From contig NC_014230.1 of NCBI RefSeq assembly GCF_000196315.1, positions 1,942,001-2,006,000 on the forward strand: a DNA stretch of 64,000 nucleotides, read 5' to 3'. The notes beneath the pieces were generated by a model. That model was not told the origin of the DNA. It did no database searches and saw only the letters and a program-made list of their open reading frames with translations. The stretch comes from Croceibacter atlanticus HTCC2559 (lineage in GTDB: Bacteria > Bacteroidota > Bacteroidia > Flavobacteriales > Flavobacteriaceae). Positions within the stretch are counted from its first letter, which is position 1, and the number at the start of each line of letters is the position of its first letter. Shown in pieces: positions 42,340-51,526 of the stretch. Both the position numbers and the translations under genes were made by a program.

Positions 42340-45294
42340 ATGAAACTAAATTACGCCTTAACTTTTGTTTTAGCCTTAGGAACTCTGGTTGCTAACGCAC
42401 AGGATAAAAACAAATTAAGGGATAATGTGGCTCATCAAACTATGATGACAGTTAGTGGCCACCAGTCCCAGCAAGAAGCCATAGCTAATTTTGCCAAATC
42501 TTATGAACTTGATGAAAACTCAACTTTTCAAGAGTACAGAACTACAACAGACAAGTTAGGAAATACTCATAGTAGATATCAGCAATATTTTAATGGTATT
42601 AAGGTACAGTTTGGTGTAATGATAGTTCACAACAAACAAGGTAGCGTCTCTTTAATAAATGGTGAATTATACAATCCAAAAACTATTAATACTGTACCGA
42701 GCCTCTCTAAAGAAGTAGGTTTACAACGTGCAATTGAGCATACTAATGCTAACGCTTACTTGTGGGAAGACGCTTCACAAGCGGCTCTTATGGGTTACTC
42801 AAAACCCGTAGGTGAGTTGGTAATATTTCCAGATGTAAACAAAGGTATTGTTCATTTAGCGTATATGTATGATGTATATTCTACTTCACCTATATCTCGT
42901 AATGAAGTTTATGTAGATGCACACTCTGGAGATATTTTATTTAAGAACCCAATTATAAAACACGCAGACCGTTTAATTTCTAATAATGAAATTTCAGCAA
43001 AGGCAAAAGAACTTGAGAATACGTTAAACTCTGCGCTTGTTGAAGGAACTGCAGATACTCGTTACAGTGGTACAAGGCCAATTGAAACAACTCCTGAAGG
43101 ATCTGAATTTATACTGTTAGATACAACAAGAGGTGACGGAATTGTTACTTACAATTGCGAAGGTTTTAATGCATATCAAGATTTACATTTTTCTGATAAT
43201 GATAACGCTTGGACAGCTGCAGAATATGATAACGATGAAAAAGATAATGGTGCATTAGATGCCCATTGGGGAGCAGAAGTAACCTATGATTTCTGGCAAG
43301 ATATATTTAACAGAAATAGTTTTGATGATGAAGGAGCTCAAATTATAAGCTACGTACATTACGATGATGCAGACGAACCTTTGTTTTTAGATACAGGTTA
43401 TGATAACGCCTTTTGGAATGGATCTGTAATGACATATGGAGACGGAAATACTTTTGATATTCTTACAGCGGCAGATGTATGCGGTCACGAAATAGGTCAT
43501 GCTGTATGTACATTTACTGCAGATCTAGCTTATCAAAATCAATCTGGAGGTATGAATGAAGGGTACTCAGACATTTGGGGTGCTTGTGTAGAGCATTTCG
43601 GAAGAACAGGTTCTATAGATGGTGCTATTGATCCTAATGTGTGGTTAATAGGTGAAGACCTTAATTCACCACCATTACGCTCTATGAGTGATCCTAATTC
43701 AAGAAATGATCCAGATACTTATTTAGGAGATAACTGGGTATCTACTGGAGATGAAGGTACTTGTGTGCCAGATGCAACAACAAATGATTATTGTGGTGTT
43801 CACACCAATAGTGGTGTTTTAAATCACTGGTTTTATATCTTGACAGAAGGTGCTGCAGATACAAATAATGCGCCAACACCAGATACTTATGATGTTGCAG
43901 GAATAGGTATGGTTAAATCTGCAGAGATTGCTTATTTGGCAGAACGTGATTATTTAACTCCAAATGCAACATATTTTGATGCTCGTAACGCAACTATTGC
44001 TGTAGCTAGCTCTATATATTGCGCAAACAGTCCAGAAGTTATTTCTGTAACTAATGCTTGGTATGCCGTAAACGTAGGCGAAGAATTTGCAGAAGCAGCA
44101 GATGATGTGTCGTTAATGTCTATTACAAACAATACAGAAGTTGGGTGTGACGCAGGTACATTTAGCCCTCAAATTGTAGTTTCTAATGGAGGTACAAATA
44201 TGTTGGGAGATGTAGACATTTCTTTTTCAGTAAATGGTGCAGCTACTACAACAGTTACTGAAACAGTTAACTTGGGAACTTGTGAGTCTACTACTCTAAC
44301 TTTAGATATTGGATCTTTAACTCGTGGCGCAAATGTTTTAAACGTAGATGTAACTACAACAAACGATGGTCGTCCAGAAAACAATACAGGAACAGTATTA
44401 GTAGTTGTAAACGATGCTGCTGAAGTAGATGTAGTAAATACTTTTGATACTGTTGAAGAGTCTTTAATCTCTTATAATGATGGTGTTATTTCAAGCTTAT
44501 GGGAAAGAGGAGTAGCTCAAGGAACGCTTTTAAGTGATGCAGTTGCTGGAGGATCTGATGTTTACGGAACTAATTTAGATGGAAACCATCCAGATGGTAC
44601 TATAGCTTATCTTGTTTCACAATGTTATGATTTATCTTCTGTAGAAAATGCTATATTAAAATTTGATATGGCTTTCGATCTTGAAGAAAATTGGGATATT
44701 ATGTATATGCAGTATACTACAGATGGTGGTTCAACTTGGCAAACTTTAGGAACAGCATCAGATGCTAATTGGTATAATAACGATAGGCTTCCAGACGGTA
44801 CAGATTGCTTTAATTGTATTGGTTCTCAGTGGACAGGTGAAGGAGAAGACGCACACTCAGGTGGAGGTTTAAACGCTACAATGCACGAATATAGTTACAG
44901 CCTTAGTGCTTTTGATAATGATGGTAGTGCCGAAACTAGTATGGTGTTTAGGTTTGTATTTCAGTCTGACGCTGCTGTAAATGAAGAAGGTGTAATAGTA
45001 GATAATTTTGTAGTTGAAGCAGACCAGATTGTACTTGCTACTACAAATAATGAGTTTAAAGGATTGTCTATATATCCTAACCCTACAAATACTATTGTAA
45101 ATATTTCTGGACAAGATCTTAAAGATGCTAAAGTTTCAGTAATCGATTTAAGCGGAAGAGTAATTTCTAACAATGCGTCTGTATTTAATGGTAATGTATT
45201 GCAAGTTAATATGGAGCAGTTAGCTTCTGGTAGTTATTTCTTAGTTATTGAAAATGAAAATTATAGATCTGTTAAGCAGGTTATTAGAAAATAA
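42340..45294 (+). CDS. Secreted M4 (thermolysin-like) metalloprotease with T9SS sorting domain
   Basis: 984 residues. Signal peptide to about residue 20. FTP/PepSY propeptide (about 40-205). M4 catalytic domain with zinc motif HEIGH (383-387), the third ligand in GMNEGYSDIWG and the active-site region GVHTNSGVLNHWFY. After about 590 follow beta-sandwich domains, first CARDB-like, then a jelly-roll-like part with WERGVAQG and YTTDGGSTWQ. The last 80 residues form a type IX sorting domain with SIYPNPTNTIVNISG and VIDLSGRVI. It should be exported by Sec, activated by removal of the propeptide, and moved to the surface by T9SS. Single gene with its own terminator. Confidence 0.94.
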   Translation: MKLNYALTFVLALGTLVANAQDKNKLRDNVAHQTMMTVSGHQSQQEAIANFAKSYELDENSTFQEYRTTTDKLGNTHSRYQQYFNGIKVQFGVMIVHNKQGSVSLINGELYNPKTINTVPSLSKEVGLQRAIEHTNANAYLWEDASQAALMGYSKPVGELVIFPDVNKGIVHLAYMYDVYSTSPISRNEVYVDAHSGDILFKNPIIKHADRLISNNEISAKAKELENTLNSALVEGTADTRYSGTRPIETTPEGSEFILLDTTRGDGIVTYNCEGFNAYQDLHFSDNDNAWTAAEYDNDEKDNGALDAHWGAEVTYDFWQDIFNRNSFDDEGAQIISYVHYDDADEPLFLDTGYDNAFWNGSVMTYGDGNTFDILTAADVCGHEIGHAVCTFTADLAYQNQSGGMNEGYSDIWGACVEHFGRTGSIDGAIDPNVWLIGEDLNSPPLRSMSDPNSRNDPDTYLGDNWVSTGDEGTCVPDATTNDYCGVHTNSGVLNHWFYILTEGAADTNNAPTPDTYDVAGIGMVKSAEIAYLAERDYLTPNATYFDARNATIAVASSIYCANSPEVISVTNAWYAVNVGEEFAEAADDVSLMSITNNTEVGCDAGTFSPQIVVSNGGTNMLGDVDISFSVNGAATTTVTETVNLGTCESTTLTLDIGSLTRGANVLNVDVTTTNDGRPENNTGTVLVVVNDAAEVDVVNTFDTVEESLISYNDGVISSLWERGVAQGTLLSDAVAGGSDVYGTNLDGNHPDGTIAYLVSQCYDLSSVENAILKFDMAFDLEENWDIMYMQYTTDGGSTWQTLGTASDANWYNNDRLPDGTDCFNCIGSQWTGEGEDAHSGGGLNATMHEYSYSLSAFDNDGSAETSMVFRFVFQSDAAVNEEGVIVDNFVVEADQIVLATTNNEFKGLSIYPNPTNTIVNISGQDLKDAKVSVIDLSGRVISNNASVFNGNVLQVNMEQLASGSYFLVIENENYRSVKQVIRK

Positions 45295-45320
45295 TTATTC
45301 AATTACAAACTAATATTTAA

Positions 45321-45346
45321 AGCGGCTTAAATAAGCCGCTTTTTTT
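45321..45346 (+). terminator. Terminator of the M4 protease gene
   Basis: AGCGGCTTA (45321-45329) / TAAGCCGCT (45332-45340), perfect, followed by a T-run. It touches the stop codon of the convergent CPBP gene. Confidence 0.92.
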
Positions 45347-45983
45347 ATGCTTCCATTCCAGGAAATGCTAACATTTGTCCCATACCAACTGTAAACAACC
45401 AGTTTCCATACAACGCGTGCTCAATGCTTACTAAGGTTGTAGATTTAGTCTTAGTATAAGTGTAAATAAATAATAAGCCACCTATAAATGTTAAGATTAG
45501 CACCAATATATTTTTTAGAAAAACGTGAGCCAAGCTAAATATTACCGCATTCAAAACCATAAACACAATTTTAGAAGAACATAAGTCCTGATAGCGTTTA
45601 TAAAAAAAGCTTCTGTAAATTATTTCCTGAGGCCAAACCGATAAAAACGTATAAACGCCTAATATTACTACAAAGAGTTTAGGGTTGTTTAATGGCACAT
45701 AAAATAATAAGCTACTATCAATATAAAGGACATAACACGTAGTAATTAGAGTAATCACAATAAATTTTATGGCCGTAACTTTAAAGAACTTAGACCAGTT
45801 TAATGAAGATTTAATTTTAAATGAAGCATCTGTAAACTTAAATAGAATTGTAAGGATATAAATAAAGCCAAGAATGACTAAACCAGCTTTAACTTTAAAA
45901 TCATAGTCTAATAAAAAACTTAAAGGTAGTAGTATAAACAATAAGACTAACTCAACTAATTTATAAGATTTTGAATATATCAT
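45345..45983 (-). CDS. CPBP family intramembrane protein, altered first motif
   Basis: 212 residues with about six membrane segments. CPBP (CAAX protease/Rce1) motifs are present: the first motif reads WPQEIIYR (Gln119-Glu120...Arg124) in place of EExxxR, the second has His153 in FSLAHVF, the third His189 and Asn193 in HALYGN. In studied Rce1 enzymes the first Glu is catalytic, so Gln here raises doubt about protease activity, although the shifted Glu may serve. Its ATG overlaps the stop of the upstream substrate-binding protein. Confidence 0.82.
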   Translation of the reverse strand: MIYSKSYKLVELVLLFILLPLSFLLDYDFKVKAGLVILGFIYILTILFKFTDASFKIKSSLNWSKFFKVTAIKFIVITLITTCYVLYIDSSLLFYVPLNNPKLFVVILGVYTFLSVWPQEIIYRSFFYKRYQDLCSSKIVFMVLNAVIFSLAHVFLKNILVLILTFIGGLLFIYTYTKTKSTTLVSIEHALYGNWLFTVGMGQMLAFPGMEA

Positions 45984-47605
45984 TTAATAGTTTTTCTTAC
46001 TGTTCTTAAATCTAAAAGGTTTAGTGCATTTATCTGCATACCAGAAATATTCTTACGGGTAAATCTTACAACTTCATCATAATATAAAGGTACAATGGGC
46101 GCTTGAGACATTACTAGGGAATCAAGTTTGCTGTACATTTTAATACGTTCTTCAGTCTTAGAGGTAATAAGGGCTTTTTCAAACAAAAGATCAAAACTTT
46201 CATTCTTATAATGCGTATAATTAGGTCCGTTAGGCGAGTGGTTTTTACTGTAAAATAAAGAAAGGTAATTTTCTGCATCGGGATAATCTGCAATCCAACT
46301 GGCTCTAAATACATCTAATTTTCCTGCACTGCGTTGTTGCCTAATAGTGCTAGGCGGCATAACATCTACATTTACTTTAAGATCTGTTTTACCTAATTCA
46401 CGCTGTATATACTCTACTAAATCTAAATAATTTGCATTTGTAGATATTGTTATTTCAGGGTTTTGGTTTCCGGTTTCTGCTTTATAAGCTTCTACAAAGG
46501 CTTTCGCCTTTTCTGGTTGGTAGGAGTAATAACGTTGTTTTGAAAAACCAGGCAATCCTTTTGGGATAAACCCTTGTTCGGCTGGCGTTCCAATTCCATT
46601 TCTTAAGTAAGTAATCATGGCGTGCCTGTCAAAGCCAAAATTAATAGCTTTCCTAAGATTTAAATTTGAAATTTCAGAGGTTTCAGAGTCTAAATAAATA
46701 CCTAGATATTCAGTATTTAAAAATGGCTCAGTAAGTATATTAACTTCGTTTTTATAAGCATTTTTAAGAGTTCCGTTACCAGAAAGTAATTCATCTTTAT
46801 AGGAAGGATCTAAAGCGTTTAATAAATCTATATTTCCTTGTGCAAACTGAAGAAACTCACTCTGTTTATCTGGTAAAAACGTTATGGCAACAGCTTCTAA
46901 ATATGGCAGTTGGTTACCTAGGCTATCTTTTTGATAAAATAAATTATTCTTTCTAAATACTAATTTTTCATTTTCTTCCCAACGCTTAAACTTAAAAGGA
47001 CCTGTGCCAATAGGATGAGATCTAAAATTGGTATCGGCTTCAACAATGTCTTTAGGCAAAACAGAACAATACTTTGTAGAAAGTAAGCCTAAAAAAGCTG
47101 GAAAAGGCTTTTGTAATCTCAGGATAACAGTTGTGTCGTTTGGAGTAGACATTTGCGCTACATTTTGCATAACAAATCGTCCTGGTGAGGCAATGCTATT
47201 ATCCAGTAAACGTTTTAAACTATAGGTAACATCTTCTGCTTTTACAGTTCTTGTGGAATCTTTGCCAAACCTTTCATCTTTATGAAAGTAAACATCATTT
47301 CTTAAAGTAAATGTATATGTTAGGGCGTCATCGCTTACCGTCCAATATTTCGCTATATCTGGTGTAACATTTAGAGAATCGTCTAAAGCAACCAAACTAT
47401 TAAATAATTGGTGGCAAGCCCAAATATTGCGCTGGTCTTTTGCAAATGCTGGGTCTAAAGATGTAATATTTGCATGTTCATTATACCTAAAGACTAAATG
47501 GTCTTTATTTTCGGAATCTTGCTCCTTACAAGCAGTAAGAAATAAGCAACTAATTGATACTGATAAAAATACTGAAACGTATTTGATGTTTTTCAATTTT
47601 TTCAA
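45980..47605 (-). CDS. ABC-type peptide substrate-binding lipoprotein (SBP_bac_5)
   Basis: 541 residues. Lipobox FLTAC (Cys26). Family-5 solute-binding signatures: ITSLDPAFAKDQRNIWACHQ near 48, LTYTFTLRNDVYFHKD near 96, VTYSLKRLLD near 126 and PIGTGPFKFKRW near 197. Relatives bind di- and oligopeptides, nickel complexes or heme for an ABC importer. No permease or ATPase gene lies nearby; instead it overlaps a CPBP membrane protein by four bases. It is therefore an orphan binding protein, perhaps using a permease encoded elsewhere. Confidence 0.88.
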   Translation of the reverse strand: MKKLKNIKYVSVFLSVSISCLFLTACKEQDSENKDHLVFRYNEHANITSLDPAFAKDQRNIWACHQLFNSLVALDDSLNVTPDIAKYWTVSDDALTYTFTLRNDVYFHKDERFGKDSTRTVKAEDVTYSLKRLLDNSIASPGRFVMQNVAQMSTPNDTTVILRLQKPFPAFLGLLSTKYCSVLPKDIVEADTNFRSHPIGTGPFKFKRWEENEKLVFRKNNLFYQKDSLGNQLPYLEAVAITFLPDKQSEFLQFAQGNIDLLNALDPSYKDELLSGNGTLKNAYKNEVNILTEPFLNTEYLGIYLDSETSEISNLNLRKAINFGFDRHAMITYLRNGIGTPAEQGFIPKGLPGFSKQRYYSYQPEKAKAFVEAYKAETGNQNPEITISTNANYLDLVEYIQRELGKTDLKVNVDVMPPSTIRQQRSAGKLDVFRASWIADYPDAENYLSLFYSKNHSPNGPNYTHYKNESFDLLFEKALITSKTEERIKMYSKLDSLVMSQAPIVPLYYDEVVRFTRKNISGMQINALNLLDLRTVRKTIK

Positions 47606-47620
47606 CTAAGTAATTTGATG

Positions 47621-47628
47621 TAATTTTG
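47621..47628 (+). promoter_or_regulatory. -7 box of mtaB
   Basis: TAATTTTG matches TAnnTTTG; no TTG at -33. A palindrome CTAGCAA-A-TTGCTAG (47644-47658) follows near the expected transcript start. Confidence 0.4.
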
Positions 47629-47704
47629 CAGTCCGAATTTCGACTAGCAAATTGCTAGCTATCACTACAAATAAAGATATTTCAGCTAAGATAAAAAACA
47701 AGTC

Positions 47705-49081
47705 TTGAACAACGCACAAACACATACCAAAAACGTTGCATTCTATACGTTAGGTTGCAAGCTCAATTTTTCTGAGACTAGCACTATTGCACGCTCTTTT
47801 GAACACGAAGGCTTTAACCGTGTAGAGTTTCATGAGCACGCAGACATATATGTTATTAATACGTGTAGTGTAACAGAAAATGCAGATAAACGCTTTAAGG
47901 ATATTGTAAAAAAGGCACAGAAGATAAATGAAGATGCCTTCGTGATTGCAATTGGTTGTTATGCGCAGTTAAAGCCTGAAGAACTAGCAGATGTTCATGG
48001 TGTAGATCTTGTACTCGGTGCCACAGAAAAGTTTAATATAACCAATTACCTAAACGATCTTACTAAAAATGATCTTGGTGAGGTACATTCTTGTGAAATA
48101 GAGGATGCCGATTTTTATGTAGGATCCTACTCAATAGGAGACAGGACCAGAGCATTCTTAAAAGTTCAAGATGGTTGTGATTATAAATGTACGTACTGTA
48201 CAATTCCTTTAGCTCGTGGTATCTCTCGAAGTGATACTATGGAAAATGTATTACAGAATGCGAAAGAAATAGCCGAACAGGATATTAAGGAAATTGTTTT
48301 AACAGGTGTTAATATAGGTGACTATGGAAAAGGTGAGTTTGGAAACAAACGTCACGAACACACATTTTTAGAATTAGTTGAAAATTTAGATAAGGTTGAA
48401 GGTATAGAGCGTTTGCGTATTTCTTCAATTGAACCTAACCTGCTTAAAAATGAAACTATAGATTTTGTTTCGAATAGTGATAAGTTTGTGCCGCATTTTC
48501 ATATTCCACTACAAAGCGGAAGCAATGCGCTTTTAAAACTTATGCGTAGGCGATATAATAGAGAGTTGTATGTAGATAGGGTAGCGCGTATTAAAAGTGT
48601 TATGCCTAATGCTTGTATAGGAGTAGATGTTATAGTTGGTTTTCCAGGAGAAACAGAAGAATTGTTTTTAGAGACTTATAATTTTTTAAATGATTTAGAC
48701 ATCTCATACCTACACGTTTTTACGTATTCTGAGCGTGATAACACACTTGCTGCAGAAATGGATGGTGTTGTACCTATAAAAGTTAGAAAGAAACGTAGCA
48801 AGATGTTAAGAGGCTTATCTGCTAAGAAAAGACGAGCATTTTATGAAACTCAAATAAACAACTCTTTAACTGTACTGTTTGAAGGAGAAAATAAAGAAGG
48901 ATATATACACGGTTTTACTGAAAACTATGTAAAGATTAAAGCACCTTGGAATCCTAATTTGGTTAATACGTTACAAGATGTAACCCTAACTGAAATAGAT
49001 GAAGATGGTTTGGTTAAAGTAGCTATTGCTGGAGAAGACTTAAGTACAACTAAAGAATCTTCAATTGCTTCTGTTTTATAG
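47705..49081 (+). CDS. mtaB: tRNA t6A37 methylthiotransferase MtaB
   Basis: 458 residues. N-terminal UPF0004 domain with Cys18 (FYTLGCKLN), Cys54 and Cys85 for one iron-sulfur cluster; radical-SAM motif GCDYKCTYC with Cys158, Cys162 and Cys165; C-terminal TRAM-like domain from about 385. The order LGCKLNFSE is typical of MtaB rather than MiaB or RimO. It adds a methylthio group to N6-threonylcarbamoyladenosine at position 37 of tRNA. The start is TTG; no in-frame ATG precedes the conserved N-terminus. Confidence 0.94.
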   Translation: MNNAQTHTKNVAFYTLGCKLNFSETSTIARSFEHEGFNRVEFHEHADIYVINTCSVTENADKRFKDIVKKAQKINEDAFVIAIGCYAQLKPEELADVHGVDLVLGATEKFNITNYLNDLTKNDLGEVHSCEIEDADFYVGSYSIGDRTRAFLKVQDGCDYKCTYCTIPLARGISRSDTMENVLQNAKEIAEQDIKEIVLTGVNIGDYGKGEFGNKRHEHTFLELVENLDKVEGIERLRISSIEPNLLKNETIDFVSNSDKFVPHFHIPLQSGSNALLKLMRRRYNRELYVDRVARIKSVMPNACIGVDVIVGFPGETEELFLETYNFLNDLDISYLHVFTYSERDNTLAAEMDGVVPIKVRKKRSKMLRGLSAKKRRAFYETQINNSLTVLFEGENKEGYIHGFTENYVKIKAPWNPNLVNTLQDVTLTEIDEDGLVKVAIAGEDLSTTKESSIASVL

Positions 49082-49103
49082 CAGTCTTGATATTTTAGAT
49101 ATA

Positions 49104-49130
49104 AAAAAAACGCCATTTAGGCGTTTTTTT
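49104..49130. terminator. Bidirectional terminator between mtaB and the 49136 gene
   Basis: AAAAAAACGCC (49104-49114), loop ATTTA, GGCGTTTTTTT (49120-49130): perfect stem with A- and T-runs, serving both convergent genes. Confidence 0.9.
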
Positions 49131-49135
49131 GTGTT

Positions 49136-49441
49136 TTAGATATTAATACCAATAGGTAATAAATCTCTATATTTTCGTTTGTGTTTCTTCATAAATTTTG
49201 CAATCTCTGGACTACTAGGTACAATACGAGTATTGCGCTCTGCAATAATATCAAAAACTGCTTTTAAAAATGGCTCTACCATTTCTTTTTCTCTAAGAGC
49301 GTCACTCATGACAAGCTTAGTTAGGAAAATTTTACGTTCCTGTTGTGCATACTCAATTTTAGCGATATCTCCTTCTATATCTAGCTCAAACTGTCTTAAA
49401 AACTCGTTGTCTTTAATCTCTAGTGATCCTTCTGTCATCAT
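49136..49441 (-). CDS. Small GCN5-related N-acetyltransferase (Acetyltransf_CG type)
   Basis: 101 residues, the size of the mini-GNAT (YjdJ-like) family. GDIAKIEYAQQERKIFLTKL covers the N-terminal strands, where typical members read G-x-x-A-x-L-x-Y; VEPFLKAVFDIIAERNTRIVP is the acetyl-CoA helix, followed by SPEIAKFMKKHKRKYRDLL. The acceptor is unknown. It follows the pirin gene by 11 bases on the same strand, so both are probably cotranscribed. Confidence 0.75.
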   Translation of the reverse strand: MMTEGSLEIKDNEFLRQFELDIEGDIAKIEYAQQERKIFLTKLVMSDALREKEMVEPFLKAVFDIIAERNTRIVPSSPEIAKFMKKHKRKYRDLLPIGINI

Positions 49442-49452
49442 AATATCAATTT

Positions 49453-50169
49453 TTAATTCATAGGAACCTCTATCACCAAAATCTTGGCTTCAGAAGTTGT
49501 TGTTATAGACACGCTTTCTGTCTCCCAGATGCCTAACGCATCCTTGGTTTTTAATGCTGTGTCATCACATATAGCACTACCTTTAATTACGAAAATATAA
49601 ACGCCGTGGTTTTTTTTATGTAGTTTGTAGTCAATGGTTTGGTTGTTGTCAAATTCGCCTAAATTAAAATAGGTTTGTTGGTTTAGCCAAAGTGCATCAG
49701 TTAAATCTGCATCTTTTGGAGATACCACAGTGACTAACTCATTCTTACGACTTTTAAAATCAAATGCTTTTTGATCGTAACGAGGCTCTACATTTTTACG
49801 TTCGGGAAATACCCAAAGTTGTAATAGGTTGGTAGCTTCTGTTTGGCTAGCATTATACTCACTATGAGTTACACCAGTACCAGCACTCATAACCTGAATT
49901 TCACCAGAATGAATTACTTCTTCATGATTCATAGAGTCTTTATGTGCTAATGAACCAGAAAGTGGTATGGTCACAATTTCCATATTGTCATGAGGATGTG
50001 TTCCAAAACCTTGTCCAGGACCTATGGTATCATCATTTAAAACTCTTAACATACCAAACTGCACACGTTCTGGATTAAAGTAACTTGCAAAGCTAAAAGA
50101 GTAATTTGCTTTAAGCCAACCAAAGTCAGCTTTTCCACGTGTTTGAGAAGGATGATGTACTTTTTTCAT
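49453..50169 (-). CDS. Pirin family protein
   Basis: 238 residues, bicupin. Metal ligands lie in GFGTHPHDNMEIVTI (His-x-His and later His and Glu near 57-63) and GTGVTHSEYNAS. Bacterial pirins include quercetin dioxygenase-like enzymes and redox-linked regulators. It starts a two-gene unit with the mini-GNAT gene and is divergent from the hydrolase at 50282. TATCTTTG (50235-50242, minus strand) is a good -7 box for it. Confidence 0.92.
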   Translation of the reverse strand: MKKVHHPSQTRGKADFGWLKANYSFSFASYFNPERVQFGMLRVLNDDTIGPGQGFGTHPHDNMEIVTIPLSGSLAHKDSMNHEEVIHSGEIQVMSAGTGVTHSEYNASQTEATNLLQLWVFPERKNVEPRYDQKAFDFKSRKNELVTVVSPKDADLTDALWLNQQTYFNLGEFDNNQTIDYKLHKKNHGVYIFVIKGSAICDDTALKTKDALGIWETESVSITTTSEAKILVIEVPMN

Positions 50170-50234
50170 TTATTTAACGTCATTAGACCCATTAATAAAA
50201 GGTCATTCCAGTACTTTTGGTCGTATGTTATCTA

Positions 50235-50242
50235 CAAAGATA
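50235..50242 (-). promoter_or_regulatory. -7 box of the pirin gene
   Basis: TATCTTTG on the minus strand matches TAnnTTTG; no clear -33 TTG. The leader would be about 60 bases. Confidence 0.4.
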
Positions 50243-50281
50243 AAAGTAAACCGTTAGAGTTATTGTTATATCACTGTTAAA

Positions 50282-50974
50282 ATGCCTAATACTTCTAAGA
50301 ATACATCTGCTTTGCAACACGTTTATTTTGTACCTGGACTAGCTGCAAATATTTCAATTTTTGAGAACATTAAACTTTCAGAAGAATTTTATAGTGTCCA
50401 TTTTTTAGAATGGATGATTCCAGATACGCAAGAAACCTTACAGGACTACGCTAAGCGGCTTTGTGAAAAAATTAAGCACGATAACATTACATTAATTGGT
50501 GTGTCTTTTGGTGGTGTAGTAGTACAAGAAATGGCCAAGCATATAGATGTTAAGAGGCTTATTATAATTTCCAGTGTAAAAAGTAAACATGAATTACCTA
50601 AGCGTATGAAAATGGCACGCAAAACAGGTATTTACAAGTTGCTACCTACAAGTTTGGTAAACTATGTTCACAAGTTAGAAGATTTGCCAGTAGGCAACAT
50701 GGTTAAAAAACGAGCAAGATTATATAGAACTTATCTATCTGTAAAGGATAAGCGCTATTTAGATTGGGCTATTAAACAAATGGTGTGTTGGGATCAAGAA
50801 GAACCCTTAACTGAGATTATACAAATTAATGGAGATCACGATATAGTATTTCCTATTGAACACATAGAAAATCCTATTGTGTTACCTGGCGGAACTCACG
50901 CTATGATTATTAATAAATATAAATGGTTAAATAAAAACTTACCTAAGCTTATAGAAAATGGCTGTTTAGATTAA
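50282..50974 (+). CDS. Alpha/beta hydrolase
   Basis: 230 residues, no signal peptide. The nucleophile elbow is LIGVSFGGVV with Ser75; the acid lies in GDHDIVFP and the catalytic His in GGTHAMI near the end. The N-terminal YFVPGLAANISIF provides the oxyanion region. It may be an esterase or lipase-like hydrolase; substrate unknown. Its stop lies one base before the end of smpB on the other strand. Confidence 0.87.
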   Translation: MPNTSKNTSALQHVYFVPGLAANISIFENIKLSEEFYSVHFLEWMIPDTQETLQDYAKRLCEKIKHDNITLIGVSFGGVVVQEMAKHIDVKRLIIISSVKSKHELPKRMKMARKTGIYKLLPTSLVNYVHKLEDLPVGNMVKKRARLYRTYLSVKDKRYLDWAIKQMVCWDQEEPLTEIIQINGDHDIVFPIEHIENPIVLPGGTHAMIINKYKWLNKNLPKLIENGCLD

Positions 50975-50975
50975 A

Positions 50976-51434
50976 TTATTTGTAAGCCTTTTGTATTCTG
51001 TCTAAACGCTTTTTATTTTCTCTATCTTTTATAGCATCACGCTTGTCATAAAGTTTTTTACCTTTTGCAAGACCTATATTCATCTTTGCAAAACCACGAT
51101 CGTTTATAAACACTTTAAGCGGAATAATAGTTAAACCCGAATTTCTAACCTCTTTGTGCAGTTTTTTAAGCTCACTTCTATTTAATAAAAGTTTACGCTC
51201 GCTTTTAGGATTGTGGTTAAAGTGAGTAGCATGAGAATATTCCTGAATGGTCATATTTATCACAAATAATTCTTCTGCGTCGTTAAATTCACAAAAGCTC
51301 TCTGCAATTGATGCTTTTCCGTCTCTAATAGCTTTAATTTCTGTACCAACCAGTTTAATTCCAGCAGTGTAGGTATCAAGAATCTCGTAGTCAAACTTTG
51401 CTTTACGGTTCTTTATGTTAATATTGTTTTTCAT
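50976..51434 (-). CDS. smpB: SsrA-binding protein SmpB
   Basis: 152 residues from the ATG at 51434 (KNRKAKFDYEILDTYTAG). A longer frame from 51467 would cover the -7 box and adds an atypical Cys-rich piece. Signatures: GIKLVGTEIKAIRDGKASI, YSHATHFNHNPKSERKLLL and the C-terminal basic tail GLAKGKKLYDKRDAIKDRENK. It brings tmRNA to stalled ribosomes. The tmRNA gene is not in the window. Confidence 0.96.
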   Translation of the reverse strand: MKNNINIKNRKAKFDYEILDTYTAGIKLVGTEIKAIRDGKASIAESFCEFNDAEELFVINMTIQEYSHATHFNHNPKSERKLLLNRSELKKLHKEVRNSGLTIIPLKVFINDRGFAKMNIGLAKGKKLYDKRDAIKDRENKKRLDRIQKAYK

Positions 51435-51442
51435 AGACACAT

Positions 51443-51450
51443 CAAAAATA
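51443..51450 (-). promoter_or_regulatory. -7 box eight bases before the smpB ATG
   Basis: TATTTTTG on the minus strand, eight bases before the ATG at 51434; no -33 TTG at normal spacing. Would give a leader of only a few bases. Confidence 0.45.
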
Positions 51451-51526
51451 CAAACTTCGCAACACATGTAAGGTGTTTGTAAGTGCTTTCACTAACTTCG
51501 TAAGATAAATAAATGAGTAAATACAA

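Noticed and set aside
47644-47658. CTAGCAA-A-TTGCTAG palindrome as operator of mtaB
   Set aside because: Single copy, short, and no regulator nearby; could be a 5' stabilising hairpin, but evidence is too thin.
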